DNA from: Collybiopsis luxurians FD-317 M1
Lineage: Eukaryota > Basidiomycota > Agaricomycetes > Agaricales > Omphalotaceae
Length of the DNA: 64,000 nt
NCBI GenBank assembly: GCA_000827265.1
Contig: KN834763.1
Coordinates: forward strand, 434,001-498,000
Direction of reading: 5' to 3'
A program made the position numbers and the translations under genes. The first letter of the stretch is position 1; each line of letters starts with the position of its first letter. Positions 42,134-54,714 of this stretch are shown one piece after another. The notes beneath the pieces are model-generated. The model was not told the origin of the DNA. It saw nothing but the letters and a program-made list of their open reading frames with translations, and made no database searches.

Positions 42134-45100
42134 ATGCTCGTCGAGCTCAACAAATCGCTGTTTTACTCACGCGTAAAACGGATCTATTCCGGGTGGAAAG
42201 TGAGTAACCTCTGTCTCTCTCAAGGCCCCACACTCAATTTTCTCATCCTCTTTTTCTTTTCGACACTCTTGGGAACCTAGAACGCGAGTTCCAGTAACGA
42301 TTACAGCTCAATAGCAGACACAGATGCTCTCTTGCTCTTAGCGGGTGACCCTGCTGGCGAGGATGAGCCCATGAAAAAAGGCACTTGCTTTCAGGTGCGT
42401 GAACTGTCATGCGCTCTTCCTCGGTTTTATCTGCACCTATCTGACTCACTTTGCGTGTCATAGCAATGGCTTCTTGGCTACGAATTTCCCTCAACATTCC
42501 TCTTGTTCACCAAGGAGAAGATTTTCGTTTTATGTTCTGCATCGAAAGGTGCGTGCTTTCCATTTTCTGACGCGACGTTCTAACGACTTCAATCCCCTTT
42601 TCCCTTCAATTGTTATCTACAGCCAAAATTCTCGCGCAAGTTGAAGGTTCCGGTGATAGCGTACCAGTTGAGATTTTTGCACAAGCCAAGGCAAAGGAGG
42701 CACCAAACGATGCTTTGGCCAAGTTCTTCGACATCTATATCTCGAAAAAATCTGTTGGAGTTCTTTCAAAGGAGACTCATGTAGGAAAATTGATCACGGA
42801 GTGGACTAAACTGGTCTCGGAGGCGTCAAGTAAACCCGAAATAGTGGATATGTCTCCTGCAGTGTCTGCATTTATGGCGCAGAAAGACCAGGATGAGCTA
42901 GTGCGTCCTACATTCGTATTGATTGACATCAACCTGAATAGTTTCGCTTTTTTTAAATTTATTTAGAAAACTATCCAAATTGCCGCAAACCTCACTTCTA
43001 CACTCCTTAAGCATCATGTCGGACCTCGACTAGAGACAATTCTGGACAAGGAAAGCAAGATTTCTCATGACATGCTTGCTGCTCAAATCGAGGCCCGATT
43101 AGGTTCGGGTGAAGGTAGTAGCGCCAAAGGACCCGATATGAAGGTTTGGAGCAAAGGCAAAAGCCTAGATAAAGTGTGTCTCTTGCGTTCGGACGACGTA
43201 TCAGCTCTAAGATATGATTCTGTAGATTGACTGGCAGCTCGTCGAGTTTGCTTATTCACCAATCATCATCTCGCGCTCAACTAAAACTGGTTACGACCTT
43301 CGATATACGGCCGAGTCAACGGAAGACAATATTGCACACAAAGGTGTCCTCTTAGTTGCCTTTGGTATGCGGTACAAGAGCTACTGCGCAAACGTGGGCA
43401 GGACATTCATCGTTGACCCGACACCAGTCCGTGGCTTTAGAAATTTTCGTTTTCCTGGTCTCATTTTTCTGTACAGGAACAGGAAGCGCAATACGGCCTT
43501 CTTCTATCTTTGCAAGCTGAACTGCTTGGATTCATCACCGATGGCGTCAGTGCCCGGGATGTCTATCAGCACGCATTGTCATATGTGCGGGAGAAAAACT
43601 CGTCGTTGGAGAAGAATTTTGTGAAGAATTTGGGATTCGGTGTACGCATGTGTGATGATCTTTTCATGATGCAAAGCTAATTCTTAATATACACAGACCG
43701 GAGTCGAATTTCGTGACTCTACATATTTACTGTCTGCAAAAAATGCGCATATCCTTCAGGAGAACATGACGTTGAACCTTGGTTTGGGTTTTTCGGATCT
43801 TCTAGACCAGGATGGTTCCAAGTTCGTCTGTTCTTGTTTCTTTTCAATCTCAGTGCTCAAGTTCATTATTAGGTATGCATTACATATTGTGGACACGATC
43901 AGAGTCGGAAAGGACGGCTCGACTCTTCTCACGGATGGCATGAAATCGACCAAGGATTTCCTTTTCTTCCTGACTCCCGAGTCTGATGATGATAAACCAA
44001 AAAAACCTGAACGCAAAGCTCCTGTCCAACCTCGAGCGAATGGCTCTCCTGTAAAACCTTCCGTGGCCGGAAAAGTGCTACGAAACAACCGTCGGGCTGC
44101 ACAAGACGAAGTACATCAAACGGCGGCCGCAAAGCTGCAAGAACATCAACGGGAACTCCTCGATAAATTACAGCAGGAAGGTATGACGAAGTACTCCGAA
44201 GGAGGAGGGGAAAAGAGCGGAAAGGAAGGCAAAGGATGGAAGAAATTCCAAAGCTACCGTGGCGAGGGAGCGCTGCCACCGGAAGTTGACAGATTAAGAG
44301 TACGTATATCCTTGGGTCTGGAGCTGGCACTCACTTGCACATAGATCCTTGTTGACCGAAAAGCCTTATCCGTAATCTTACCCATGCACGGCTTCGCAGT
44401 GCCATTTCACATAAACACTATTAAAAGCGCTGTGAAAAATGATGAAGGTGAATTCACTTATTTGCGAATCAACTTCCAGACACCAGGACAAGTTGCTGGT
44501 AAGAAAGAAGATACGGTATGTCTATACCACTGAATTGAACGTAGATGTCCACCGCTAATCGGTAATCAAGCCTTTCGAGGATCCTGATGCTACTTTTGTT
44601 CGTTCGATTACTTATCGTTCAACTGACGGCCACCGTTTCGACTCAATCAACAAGCAAATAAATGACTTGAAGAGAGATGTCAACAAGCGAGAGGCACAGA
44701 AGAAAGAGTTGGCAGATGTCGTTGAGCAAGATTCGCTTGTCGAGTTGAAAGGCAGACGACCTGTTAAGATGCCGGAAGCCTTCATCCGTCCTGCTCCAGA
44801 TGGTAAAAGATTGCCGGGCGAGGTTGAAATTCACCAAAATGGTGTGCGGTATCAGTCCCCAATGGGACAGAAAGTTGGTAAGTCCAGAATTGTTACAGGT
44901 TCACAATTTGCCTTAAGCTATGCAATGCAGATGTTCTGTTCAGCAATATCAAGCATTTATTCTTCCAACCCTGTGATCATGAACTGCTCGTCATCGTTCA
45001 TATTCATCTCAAGTCGCCTATCATTGTCGGCAAAAAGAAGACATTTGTAAGGGAAAGGTCTGGGTTTCGTATCCTATCGCTCACCTGGTGTTTCAGGATG

Positions 45101-46244
45101 TTCAATTTTTCCGTGAAGCAACAGACGTCCAGTTCGATGAGACTGGTAACAGGAAACGTAAGCATAGATATGGCGACGAAGATGAAATCGAGATGGAGCA
45201 GCAGGAACGGAAGCGGAGACAAATTTTAAACAAGGAGATCAAGGCGTTCGCGGAAAAAATCGCAGAAGCTGCCTCTGCCTCGGTAAGTCTGCTCGCCTTA
45301 TCGTATCTTATTGCCCTTTAATCGACACTCTTTACTAGCTTGGTGAGACTCTTGAGCTTGACGTTCCATTTCGTGAATTGTCATTCGAGGGTGTTCCCTT
45401 CCGTACTTCCGTTCGTCTGCAACCTACCACAGACTGCTTGATTCATCTCACGGATCCGCCCTTCTTGGTTGTTACACTCTCGGAAATCGAGATCGCCTCA
45501 TTGGAGCGTGTGCAGTATAGTCTTAGGCAGTTTGATCTGATTCTCATCTTCAAGGATTTTACCAAACCTCCCCTTCACATAAATTCTATCCAGAGTTCAT
45601 CGATGGATGATGTGAAGAACTGGCTCGAGTGAGCGACTGTTTTTCCCCGAAAGTGTTCCTTCCTCATTCTATCTTGTTTCCAGTTCGGTGGATATTCCAA
45701 TGGCTGAAGGTCCGGTCAATTTGAACTGGGGTCCGATCATGAAACACATTAACGATTCTCCTTACGAGTTCTTCAATGAGGGTGGCTGGTCTTTCTTGCG
45801 CGGAACCACTGGAGTAGCAGAGGTACCTCTTTTTCTCGACCACAATTCCAAACACTAATGTTGTTCTTCAGAGTGATCAATCGGACGCTTCGGATTCAGA
45901 GTCAGAGTTTGAGGCGGAATCAGAAGACTTCGAAGAATCGTCTGAAAATGAAGACGATAGTGCTTTCTCTGAAGCCAGTGGTAGCGAGGACGGGTCTGAT
46001 TTTGGGAGTGGTTCAGAAAGCGATGGTGAGTCATACTTCTTTTCACTTCTGAATGAGAATTTGACTGTTATGTTCAATAGGTGACGATTGGGATGAGCTG
46101 GAACGAAAAGCAGCCAAATCGGATCAAAAACATGCTGAGCTCAAGAAAGCTCGGGGGTCCGATGACTCTGAGGACGATAGGTCAAAGTCAAAGAAGAAAA
46201 AGGCTGCGCCCAAGGCGAATGGAAAAAAAGCCGCCAAGCGGTAA
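42134..46244 (+). CDS. SPT16: FACT complex subunit SPT16
   Basis: A multi-exon gene coding for more than 1,000 residues. The N-terminal aminopeptidase-like domain is recognisable ([97 protein letters not shown]). Then come the dimerisation segment, the tandem PH-like middle domain ([28 protein letters not shown]-like [50 protein letters not shown]) and the long acidic Ser/Asp/Glu tail ending KKAAKR. The catalytic metal ligands of true aminopeptidases are not expected and not seen. SPT16 with POB3 reorganises H2A-H2B during transcription and replication. Introns are canonical; for example the one at VDPTP (GTCCGT...CTGTACAG) must be removed to keep EQEAQYG. The start ATG gives the conserved N-terminus. 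Confidence 0.95.
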
Positions 46245-46472
46245 GATTTGGACTGAGACTTGGACATCTGTAGCCAGCTGTATCGTAATATATCGTATAC
46301 TATTATGTAGTAGGAAATGCTTTTGGATTCTCGTTCCAGTCAATAGAGTATGCGCAGTGCCGGTAATGTCACCAGCGCAGTAAGGCACAGCATCGGATAG
46401 ACCGCAGTATGTAATTCTGTTTGTTTTATTCTTGTATTTAATGCTCGCTTGTTCAAGCTGTATTTTTTCATA

Positions 46473-48032
46473 ATGATTCTCGACGAAAAGGCCTTGCTCA
46501 ACCCTCCTCCGCCGTACCACTCACCTCGACTGGGGCATTCTGATCTAGATTTCTGTCCAGACACCAGTGAAACAGCGACTGGTACCCTCACAATCGGGAG
46601 CAACAACCCATATGCTGCCTATCTTTCAGGTCGACAATCTACAAGGTCCCGGCCCTCTTTTACCTCACTACCAAGTCATTTGCTTTTGCATATCGTATAC
46701 TGTACATTTCCGCAGGAAGATGGGCTATTTGAAGGGGATGTCAAGGCTGTTCGGCAACGCCGAACGCTTCACTGGCTTGTCTTGTCGCTGAGGTTCGTAA
46801 ACCGTGAGTTATATCTAGGTAGGTTGCTCGCCATGTCAGTCAAGGCTTCAAGCTCACATTTCCTTCTAGTCGTCATGAATGGTACGCCTTTTGCTTTAAG
46901 GTACAGGAAGTGTAGATTCCGGGAACGTCACGTACCAGGCTTTGACCTTTGGCACAAAGCAGTTTGCGGGGCATTTTTACGAATATTCTGTGCAGTCAAT
47001 GCCCCAATAACGCAAAAAATCCCCTGCGTTGCTGAATAGTTCTAACCGAAATGATTTCTCGTCGACTTACGTGACGTTTTCGCGAACTACATCGCGTGTA
47101 CTCTGTGTCAAAAATCGAAGTTCTAATGAACAACGACAGTTTTGCGTTCGATTTATTTAAATACCTACGACTCCCTGATACGGCCACCCTTTAGCTCAGA
47201 CCCGTTCCCTTCTTCCAATTCAGCGCCGCTGTTTCAGTCGTCTTCAGTAAGACGAAATTCGCCCTATGGTTCCCCTAGTACCCTGTTTCCCCACCATCGA
47301 GAGCTGAAGACGTTGGATCTATTCATCGCTGTTCTCGCGCATGAAGAGGTGCTGTACGATGCTACGTCCTTGCACCTCTCCCGGCATGAAGCATACAAAG
47401 ATATTTTCGAGCTTATGCAACCCCGGAGCCGCCTAGAAGACCTCGTCGCGGAACAGGGCATGAAGGTTGGCTTGATCACATCAGAGGATGGAGCTATCAC
47501 TCTCACTACTCCCAAGCTATCATCAGATACGAAAGGATTAGAGAACAACTCGCACGCAGCCACTAGCAGCTCCGACTCCATCATAACACCTCACACCTCG
47601 ACATCTACCTTCTCAAAGCCTGTTAGAAGAACCAAATCTACGTTTTCGTTGTTCTCTGCCTTCTGTATAGGAAAAGGCAAGAGGAAGGCCTCTGTAAATC
47701 AGCCTGTATCTCAGCAGACACAGAGGAGGCGAGCAAGCCTCGCCCCTTTACCTTTCGAATCTTTGACCATCAGCTTTTCCACGCGTAAAGTAGGCTTAAT
47801 GTATGCTCCCGTGCTGCCACATACCGATTCCCAGAGTTCCTTGACCGTTACTGGATCGAAGTCAACTGCGTATGGCGGAAGTACCTATGGAGCTTTGGGC
47901 GTGTCACACCATTCCCGTGGGGCAAAACGGACGATAGTAGAGGTTATGAGAGAGAGAAATGAGTCGCTAGAGGTGTGTGCACAAAAGTTGGTCAGAGGAT
48001 TAAGAGCATGGATGGAGGAGTCGCAATGGTAG
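46473..48032 (+). CDS. F-box-like family protein, copy A (unknown function)
   Basis: The ATG opens MILDEKALLNPPPPYHS. An F-box-like helix follows (FTSLPSHLLLHIVYCTFPQ), then HWLVLSLRFVNRELYL. Exons: 46473..46818, a 12-nt exon 46870..46881, and 47140..48032. The 3' part reads VLRSIYLNTYDSLIRPPFSS, LKTLDLFIAVLAHEEVLYDA, YKDIFELMQPRSRLEDLV, a Ser-rich disordered loop, then PLPFESLTISFSTRKVGLMY and STYGALGVS near the end. I know no name for this domain set. It is clearly paralogous to the gene at 57751, with the same order of blocks. The second intron (258 nt) is about five times the usual size and absent from the paralogue. The F-box-like start suggests, but does not prove, a ubiquitin-ligase adaptor role. 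Confidence 0.75.
46870..46881 (+). other. 12-nt microexon in F-box-like copy A
   Basis: TCGTCATGAATG lies between a 51-nt intron (46819..46869, GTAGGT...TTCTAG) and the 258-nt intron. With it, copy A reads LVVMNVLRSIYLNTYDSL, which lines up with TACMHILRSTYLPAYDSL of the paralogue. Skipping it would remove this block. Confidence 0.6.
46882..47139 (+). repeat. 258-nt paralogue-specific intron with nested inverted repeats
   Basis: The intron starts GTACGC and ends CGACAG. It carries a perfect 11-bp inverted repeat AACGTCACGTA / TACGTGACGTT (46924-46934 and 47068-47078) and an inner hairpin formed by GGGGCATT / AATGCCCC (46968-46975, 46998-47005), extended by TTTGCG / CGCAAA (46963-46968, 47011-47016). 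No intron is present at this position in the paralogue. It could be a small non-autonomous element that became an intron. Confidence 0.5.
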
Positions 48033-48233
48033 ATCTCAGACTGGCAATTGCACCCCAATAACCTTATACCTATTGTAGTATCGGTCAGACTTGTGTCTAT
48101 GTACTAGCCGGTTGCATCATACAATATACTTGTAGTTGAAACGTTGACTCGTTAGTGGATAGCGAAAGGAAATCAGTAGATGTGGCACTGATAAACAGAC
48201 GCCTTGTGAGCGCTTAAATTCTTTCATTTGACT

Positions 48234-50263
48234 ATGGCTGACCTGCACACAACAAATCTCTGCGTCCAAATTATCTCTACCCATTTTGGTCCTCTCTCCG
48301 CAAAAGTTGCTCAAGCATTGCTCAACCGTGGTCGTCTATCCCTTTCTCAACTTGTCCGCTTTACGGCTCTCAAGTCCCGTCTCGTTCGCAATATACTTCT
48401 CGTTCTCATTCAGCAAAATATCGTTTGGCATGCTCGTTCAGAGATCGACGGAAGTGGCGAAGAAGTTTTGGAATTCAATGTCGATGAATGTCTGATGAGA
48501 CTGCGCTTTGGTGTCTTTGTAAACCAAGCAGAAGAATTGTTTGGAGTAGCGGTATGTGAGTTACTTTATCGTTTTCACTTACTTTCCAATCGATTTTTAA
48601 TATTCTTAGGGGGCTAGTATTCTTCAGCTCGTTCTTGATCACGGGAAGTTGACCCCATCCCAAATCTTCAGCAAACTGAACGCCGCTGCCACTACATCTT
48701 ATCTTTCCAGCGAAGATAAAACACCAATAGTGTACTCGCAAGCACTATATAAACTTGTCTCAAAACATTATTTAAAACCTTCTACTGTATCCTCACATAT
48801 ATCACCACGAGATAAACGAATCCAATACGAGGCGGAAGAAAAGGCAAAGCTTTCAGGCTTTCCAACCTCTAGACAACTCAGAGAAGCCAAGGAAACCGCA
48901 GATGCACGCTTGAGAAGAGAGGAGGAAGAGGCGGAAAAGATTGGCTTGGTGAGTACTTTCTAAATCACGGCTTCGCACTTACTCAACAATTTTGTGTAGA
49001 AAAGGAAAGCAAAATCCCAATTATCATCGGTGAGAAAGGTACGCTCACATCCTTTCTAGTCCAGTTCTAAAATTCATCTTTTGCATAGCGCAAAAAAGGT
49101 CCTGTCACAGAAGAAGAGGAGACAGTTGTAGATGTAAGTTCTACAGCTGATATTTCATTTTTTTGCACTAAATGATTCGAAAGGAAGCCGTTCATTTTCG
49201 CGTCAATTTTGATAAATTCAATATACACACAAGAAATGCTGTATGCTCGCCCTATGCTTTCCGTACCCATGCCGCTTACATCTAGACTCATTAGCTCATT
49301 GAACACGCCGTTCGGGAGCGGTACAACGCTGGCGCCGCCCTTGTCATACGCGCCATTCTAAAAGGCACCGAAGACTCTCAATTCAGTGTGGTTGATATTC
49401 GCTCAGTGCCGCTATCGGTCTCAAACATCGTCCTTCACTTATCTTCAGAAGAAGATGAGGACACGCTCATTTCAGGCTTGATGCAATCTTCATCCAAAAC
49501 CATGTCCGCCGGGACTTGTATCAAAGAGTATCTGGGCCTACTTTCGAATGCCGATAATCCTACTTCAACGGGGCGCGCCGGCGCATTTTTAGAATTCAGC
49601 TCCAAGGGAGGCAGTAGTGGCGGCGGGAAGGTTCAAGTCGTATTCGACGTTATTGCGCGCAGATTGAGAAGGCAGATTCTAGAGGGTATTACTCGAGAAA
49701 GGCATGGCGCGATAGGAGTGCGGATAGTCAGATTACTTATGGACAGTGGAAAAATGGACGAAAAACAAGTGCGTATCGATTTTTACAACGTTTATCTGGG
49801 TTCTTATATTTGGTAGATATCCAAAATCGTCATGATGCCTCTCAAGGATGTCCGGCCCCTCCTCTCGGCGCTGGCCAGCTCTTCCCTCGTCAGTACAGTC
49901 GAGATTCCGAAATCTGCAGATCGCAACCCCACCCGGACGTTCTACCTGTGGCAGGTAGACGTACCCAAAGCCTTTTCATTTATCCTCAATGTCCTCTATA
50001 AAACTCTTTTCAACATCTCTGCACGGCGACAAGCAGAACGTGAGGACGATCCCATGCTCACTGCGGTGCTGGAGAAACGTAATCGAAGCGACGTCAGTAT
50101 GGATGTCGAAGGATTACTGACTCTTAACGAGAAGGAGATACTCAAGGATTGGGAAGAGAAGGAGATGAAGCTGAGTATTCTGGAAGCCAGAGTCGAGGAG
50201 AGTGTGTTCATTGTTAGAGAATTGGGACGAACTGTGGGATCAATGGATGAACAGTATCAATGA
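48234..50263 (+). CDS. RPC82: RNA polymerase III subunit RPC3/RPC82
   Basis: Seven exons code for about 565 residues. The N-terminal winged helix reads LCVQIISTHFGPLSAKVAQA, LLNRGRLSLSQLVRFT and ALKSRLVRNILLVLIQQNIV, matching RPC82. Later blocks include ILQLVLDHGKLTPSQI, the charged linker KRIQYEAEEKAKLSGFPT, FRVNFDKFNIHTRNALIEHA and YNAGAALVIRAIL, and the C-terminal SKIVMMPLKDVRPLLSALAS, TRTFYLWQVDVPKAFSFILN with a coiled-coil end. RPC82 forms the Pol III-specific RPC82/34/31 subcomplex needed for promoter recognition and initiation at tRNA and 5S genes. The start is the ATG of MADLHTTN; the TTG two codons upstream is not used. Confidence 0.94.
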
Positions 50264-50521
50264 CATGTAAAGATTCCGCGGCTATTGAACGAAATGAAAG
50301 AAGTCAAAATCATTACCTTTAAGCGCTAATCAATCCTTCACTTATACAGCTTTTTGGATCATAGAAGCGGTAATCAATCAACTTGTCCAAACTTGTGTCG
50401 TTGAAGAGTGGAGCCGATCAAGGTCCGCACCAGCCGCACCGCAGGCATTTATGTCCTTAGACCCTCCTTGGGCTTTTTGGATTTTTGTTTAATCTACTGT
50501 GTCAGAGGCTCTCAGCAAAAA

Positions 50522-52804
50522 ATGAGTAATTGCTTTTCGGTACGTTACAACGAGAATTCCTTCCAAACAGCTCTTCTCTCACTGGAATCCCGATCGCTTA
50601 GGAATCAAAGGAGAGCGCCAAGAACGATGACTCGAGAACTGAAGCAACAGGATTAGATGATACGATGTCCCTCATTACTAGCACTTCCGTAGAAGATCTC
50701 GCATGTGAAGCTTTTGGCCCTGAATCATCCTCTCCAAGCATAACAGATTCAACATTCTCTGGCTCGTGAGTTGGTTCAGGCTCTTAGTTAAGCTTCTTTT
50801 AACTTGGCTCTTGTCACTCAAACTTCAGAGCACGTCGAGCCCGTAGACATGGAAAAATCTTTACTATCCCTGATTTCTTTGAGACTGAGACGAACAGTCC
50901 CTCCTTCAGAATTAGTTCATCCGAAAGCGACCTTCGTTCATGGCGTTCCGCCGAAATCAATCTCGATGATATGAATGACTCTCGACGATTTCCGACAACT
51001 AAGGTGGTCTCAAAACTGACCCCAAAGCAGATCAGGCTTAGCGTCAGTATGGAATCTATGTTGAACGTGGAGGACAGTGTCAAGCTCCCCATGAATCTAC
51101 ATGAAGTCAAACAATGGCTCAGAAAAAATTCAAACCCGGGACGACAAGCTGGCTCCGTGTATTCAGCCTCTAGAGCTTCTCAAACACTCCGATGGTCAGG
51201 AGATCTGCAGTCCGATGATTACTTGCCCCCTCCACCATCAAACGGGATTGAAAGTCTGGACGATGATTTCCGTTTGACCATAGTATTAGGTATAGTCACG
51301 CCTTCTCCTTGATAGTGGGCGTTATACCATCTGTCCGTCTTTCATAGAGTTACCCCCAGTTAGGAGTGTCGAACATCTTGGTGCTCTACTCGACTTTTAC
51401 GAGGATACCAAGACAGATGTTACTCTTGGTTGGAAGCAGGGAGAAATTTTGGGCCTTGACTTGGATTCGGTACAGGAAATTATGGAGATGCTACAATCAG
51501 TAGTCATTTCAGCTTGTGAGACAGACACCGAATTTACTAAACTCTGTGCAGGAGCTGGATTCTGTTGAGTATGATTCTGCATCACTTTATACAAGCTACC
51601 ATGCACAGTGTTTGCGCTGTCTTCGTCGCTTGACTCAAATATATCAGGTGCTTCCATCTTCGTTGAATCTGCGGAATATCGTGCGAGATGGGAAAAATCC
51701 AGTAGGGGGAGGTGGCTTTGCAGTAAGTACTTTAGGTTCACATATACCGAACCTTCTGTGCATGAAGCGTTGAAGGATATATGGCGCGGAACAGTGCAAG
51801 GTCAACCTGTATGTCTAAAGGTTCTTAGGCTTATAGTTGAGCAAGATGAGGAAATCCGGGCCAAAATCCGCAGAGTAAAGTTCAAGTTTCCGCTTCCTGC
51901 TTTTGTCTCTTAAGCGTCCTTTCTGGGTAGCAATTCTGCATGGAGGCGCTTGTCTGGCGACAGCTTAAACACCCCAACATTCTTCCTCTGTTAGGTGTCA
52001 ATTCAGAACTATTCTCGCCTTCCTTTTGCCTGGTTTCGCCGTGGATGGCGAACAAAGATATAATAACATACCTGAGGAGGAATCCCGATCATGACAGGTA
52101 TACAGTTGTAAGCTTTCCATCGTCCTTGTGGGATTGCGTACGATCCAACAAATTCATAGTTCACCGAGATTGCGGCTGGGCTACTTTATCTCCATACCAG
52201 GGACCCTCCTATTATTCATGGTGATATCCGAGGGGTAAGTACTCAGTACAGTACTCAGTATTCAAGCGTATTGATAGGCTAATCTGAGCCACAGGCGAAT
52301 ATCCTTGTAACTGAAGATGGGCACTGCTGTCTTGCTGACTTCGGCCTATCTCTAGTTGCTACTGATTCTCGATCCTGGCGCACCACTACGACAAGCGCGA
52401 TCAAGGGAGCAATTCGTTGGATGGCACCAGAGCTAATTACCCAGCACGGTTCGTCTGCGAAGGAATTTTCGCTGCACAAAGCATCGCGAGACGTATATGC
52501 ATTTGGATGTACTGCGATAGAGGTGGGGTTTCACTTTTCTGGCCGCATTTTTGAGGCTGAAAAAAACCGGAAACAGATCATAACATTGCAAGTACCTTAT
52601 CATGAACTGAAGACGGACGCTGCCGTCCTTTACGCCTTACTATCGGGCGAGCGACCTGTCCGGCCACAGAGTATCTGGTGCTCAGATGCCATTTGGGATC
52701 TTATCACTCGGTGTTGGGCTGCCGATCCCTCAACCCGTCCATGGCCTGGCTTATTGCTGGAGACAGCGCAGACTTCGATCAGAACTATCCGTAGAAAAAA
52801 TTGA
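50522..52804 (+). CDS. TKL-like protein kinase with HGD catalytic loop
   Basis: Ten exons (first only 18 nt, 50522..50539; last 52577..52804) give 590 residues, divisible by three. The N-terminal 250 residues are Ser-rich and unrecognised (KIFTIPDFFETET, LRLSVSMES-type sequence). The kinase domain begins LPSSLNLRNIVRDGKNPVGG and the glycine loop GGGGFADIWRG, which appears only after removing the intron 51723..51775. VCLKVLRL carries the ATP lysine. The catalytic loop reads IIHGDIRGANILV, with HGD instead of HRD, followed by ADFGLS, RWMAPE, DVYAFGC and RCWAADPSTRP. HGD is common in the large TKL-like kinase families of Agaricomycetes and keeps the catalytic aspartate. Target and pathway are unknown. 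Confidence 0.85.
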
Positions 52805-53188
52805 AATGAAACTCACTTTGCTTTGTATTCCTGGCGACTCGGATGGCGATAACTAAAACATTTTTAGTTGGGACCTCAGCGTCTCTATCTCAGTACTTCT
52901 GCCAGTGCGATTCAGAAATGTTCTCTCTTTTGCAAAGGGACTGCCTTATTAGGCGTCTACCCGTCGGAACAGGCCCGGTGGATCAGAATCTCATGTGAAA
53001 TCACCTGGTTCCTTGTAGTATGATTAACTTAGAGGTCGTGCAAAGTTTGTGAACAAATAGAGAAAACAGATACCATCGTACCATAAAAACGAGGTGGAGG
53101 TGAGAACGCTGCGCAGCACATTTCCTTCCTTCTTTTCCGGGTTTCTTTGGCACTTTGTAGCACTGACCTACTCGATCCCATTGCCAGT
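52805..53188. other. Intergenic, RTA1-like gene upstream region
   Basis: About 380 bp between two plus-strand genes. The minus ORF at 53029-53226 has no homology that I recognise. No TATA box is clear. Confidence 0.4.
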
Positions 53189-53192
53189 ATGG
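53189..53192 (+). other. 4-nt coding first exon
   Basis: The start codon plus one base precede a 58-nt intron (53193..53250, GTAAGG...TACTTAG). The second codon is split G|AT. Upstream non-coding exon sequence is expected. Without this splice no ATG precedes the conserved first helix. Confidence 0.65.
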
Positions 53193-54535
53193 GTAAGGCT
53201 AATCCGCACATGATATCTTCAAGCAAGTCTGTAATGTTCCATATACTTAGATGCCATTCCAGTCCTCGCGGCGAAGTTGCCCGGCCACTTTAGCTTCTAC
53301 GGATATATACCCACCCGTTGGATCTGTATTCTTTTACTCGTTTTATATGCTCTCAGCACTGGTCTGTCATTCGCGTATACCCACTCATACATCCTTGACT
53401 GGATTTTGACGTAGTGACGCATCTTGTTCAAGCCATCTGGTACCGCACATGGTGGATGATACCGACTGCGTGTTTTTGTGGAATCTTGGAGATTCTAGGA
53501 TGGGGAGCTAGGACGTGGTCTAGTAATTCCCCCGGCTTAGCTGAGCCATATGAGATGCAGTAAGTGTCTCCTAAGTTCTTGAGTCGTCATTTTACACGTT
53601 TTGGAAGAATTGCATGTACGATTTTGGGTCCAACTCCACTCATCGCAGCGGCCTTCGTCATCTTAGGACGGGTTATTGAGCGGCTGGGAAGTGGCTATTC
53701 TCGGCTGAGTCCCAGAATGTGTGAGTTATGAGGCTGCAAAGCTTGGGCGACCAGTCAAGCTAATGTGTGTTGCTTAGACACTGTATTTTTCTGTAGCGCC
53801 GTGCGTGTGTCTGATTCCAGTCCCGAGAAGCTGCCTTTGACCGATGGTTTTGCAGGACGTGATTTCCCTCATCGTACAAGCTGTCGGGGGAGGAATGGCT
53901 GCTACGGCAGTTGCTCGAAACACGAGCCCAGTTTTGGTACACTCCTCTCTTTTGCGAAAGAGTTAAAGTTTATTCTTTGTAGGGTGGTCATATTATGCTC
54001 GGCGGGATCGTCTTCCAGTTCAGTGGGTGTAAATATCCTTTGACTAGTTGGGACTTTTCTGACACGTACAGCGCTCCTAGCTGTGATCACCGTATATGCT
54101 ATATGTGGCACTGAATTCTTCTTGAGATATTATCGTGATCGGCCCATCCGCAAAGTCAAGGAAAGAGATGCCCAGCGGGGTATATTCAGTAGGAAACTGC
54201 AATTGCAGATTATTGCCCTGATATTTCTGACGACGTGCTTATGGATTCGGTAAACAACGTTGTTTAGATTTCCTGCTTTGTATGTTAATTTGCTGATTAC
54301 TTAGGTCTGTCTATCGAACTATCGAGCTTGCAGACGGTTGGGTTGGTAGAATCATCAGAACGCAAGTTTACTTTAGTAAGTGTGTTTTTTTGGCTGGAGA
54401 CTCGTTGTATTTTATACTCGTGCGGTAGATGTTTTGGATGGAGCTATGGTGACTCTTTCGATTTACACATTCAATTTTGCGCATCCAGGACTACTTCTCG
54501 GTTCAAAAGCAGCTGTAGATGTCGAGAAAGACTAG
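53189..54535 (+). CDS. RTA1-like seven-helix membrane protein
   Basis: Ten exons, about 300 residues. The first coding exon is just ATGG (53189..53192); the next begins at 53251, giving MDAIPVLAAKLPGHFSFYGY. The RTA1 family pattern is clear: FYGYIPTRWICILLLVLYAL, VTHLVQAIWYRTWWMIPTAC, GILEILGWGART, EPYEMQIACTILGPTPLIAA, AFVILGRVIE, YTVFFCSADVISLIVQAVGG, GGHIMLGGIVFQF, FFLRYYRDRPIRK, SVYRTIELADGW and NVLDGAMVTLSIYTFNFAHP. This is the lipid-translocating exporter/RTA1 superfamily, found in fungal plasma membranes and linked to resistance to 7-aminocholesterol and sphingoid bases. The charged end (DVEKD) is probably cytosolic. The nine introns all have GT-AG borders. Confidence 0.88.
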
Positions 54536-54714
54536 TTAGATAGTAGAAAAAAAAGAAAAAACCAGAGTGTTCGAGGCCAGACTGGATGCTGATAGGCCAG
54601 GGCCGGTTTTGTCCGAGTGTTGCCGAAAAGGATACGTATTTTTTCGCACAGTAACAGTAACGCCGCTACATTATTCCCATTTTCTACTCTTTGGTTGATT
54701 CCTAAAAATTCTCG
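54536..54714. promoter_or_regulatory. COX4 upstream region
   Basis: About 180 bp between the RTA1-like stop and the COX4 ATG. There is an A-rich tract at 54543-54560. No clear box is seen. Confidence 0.35.
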
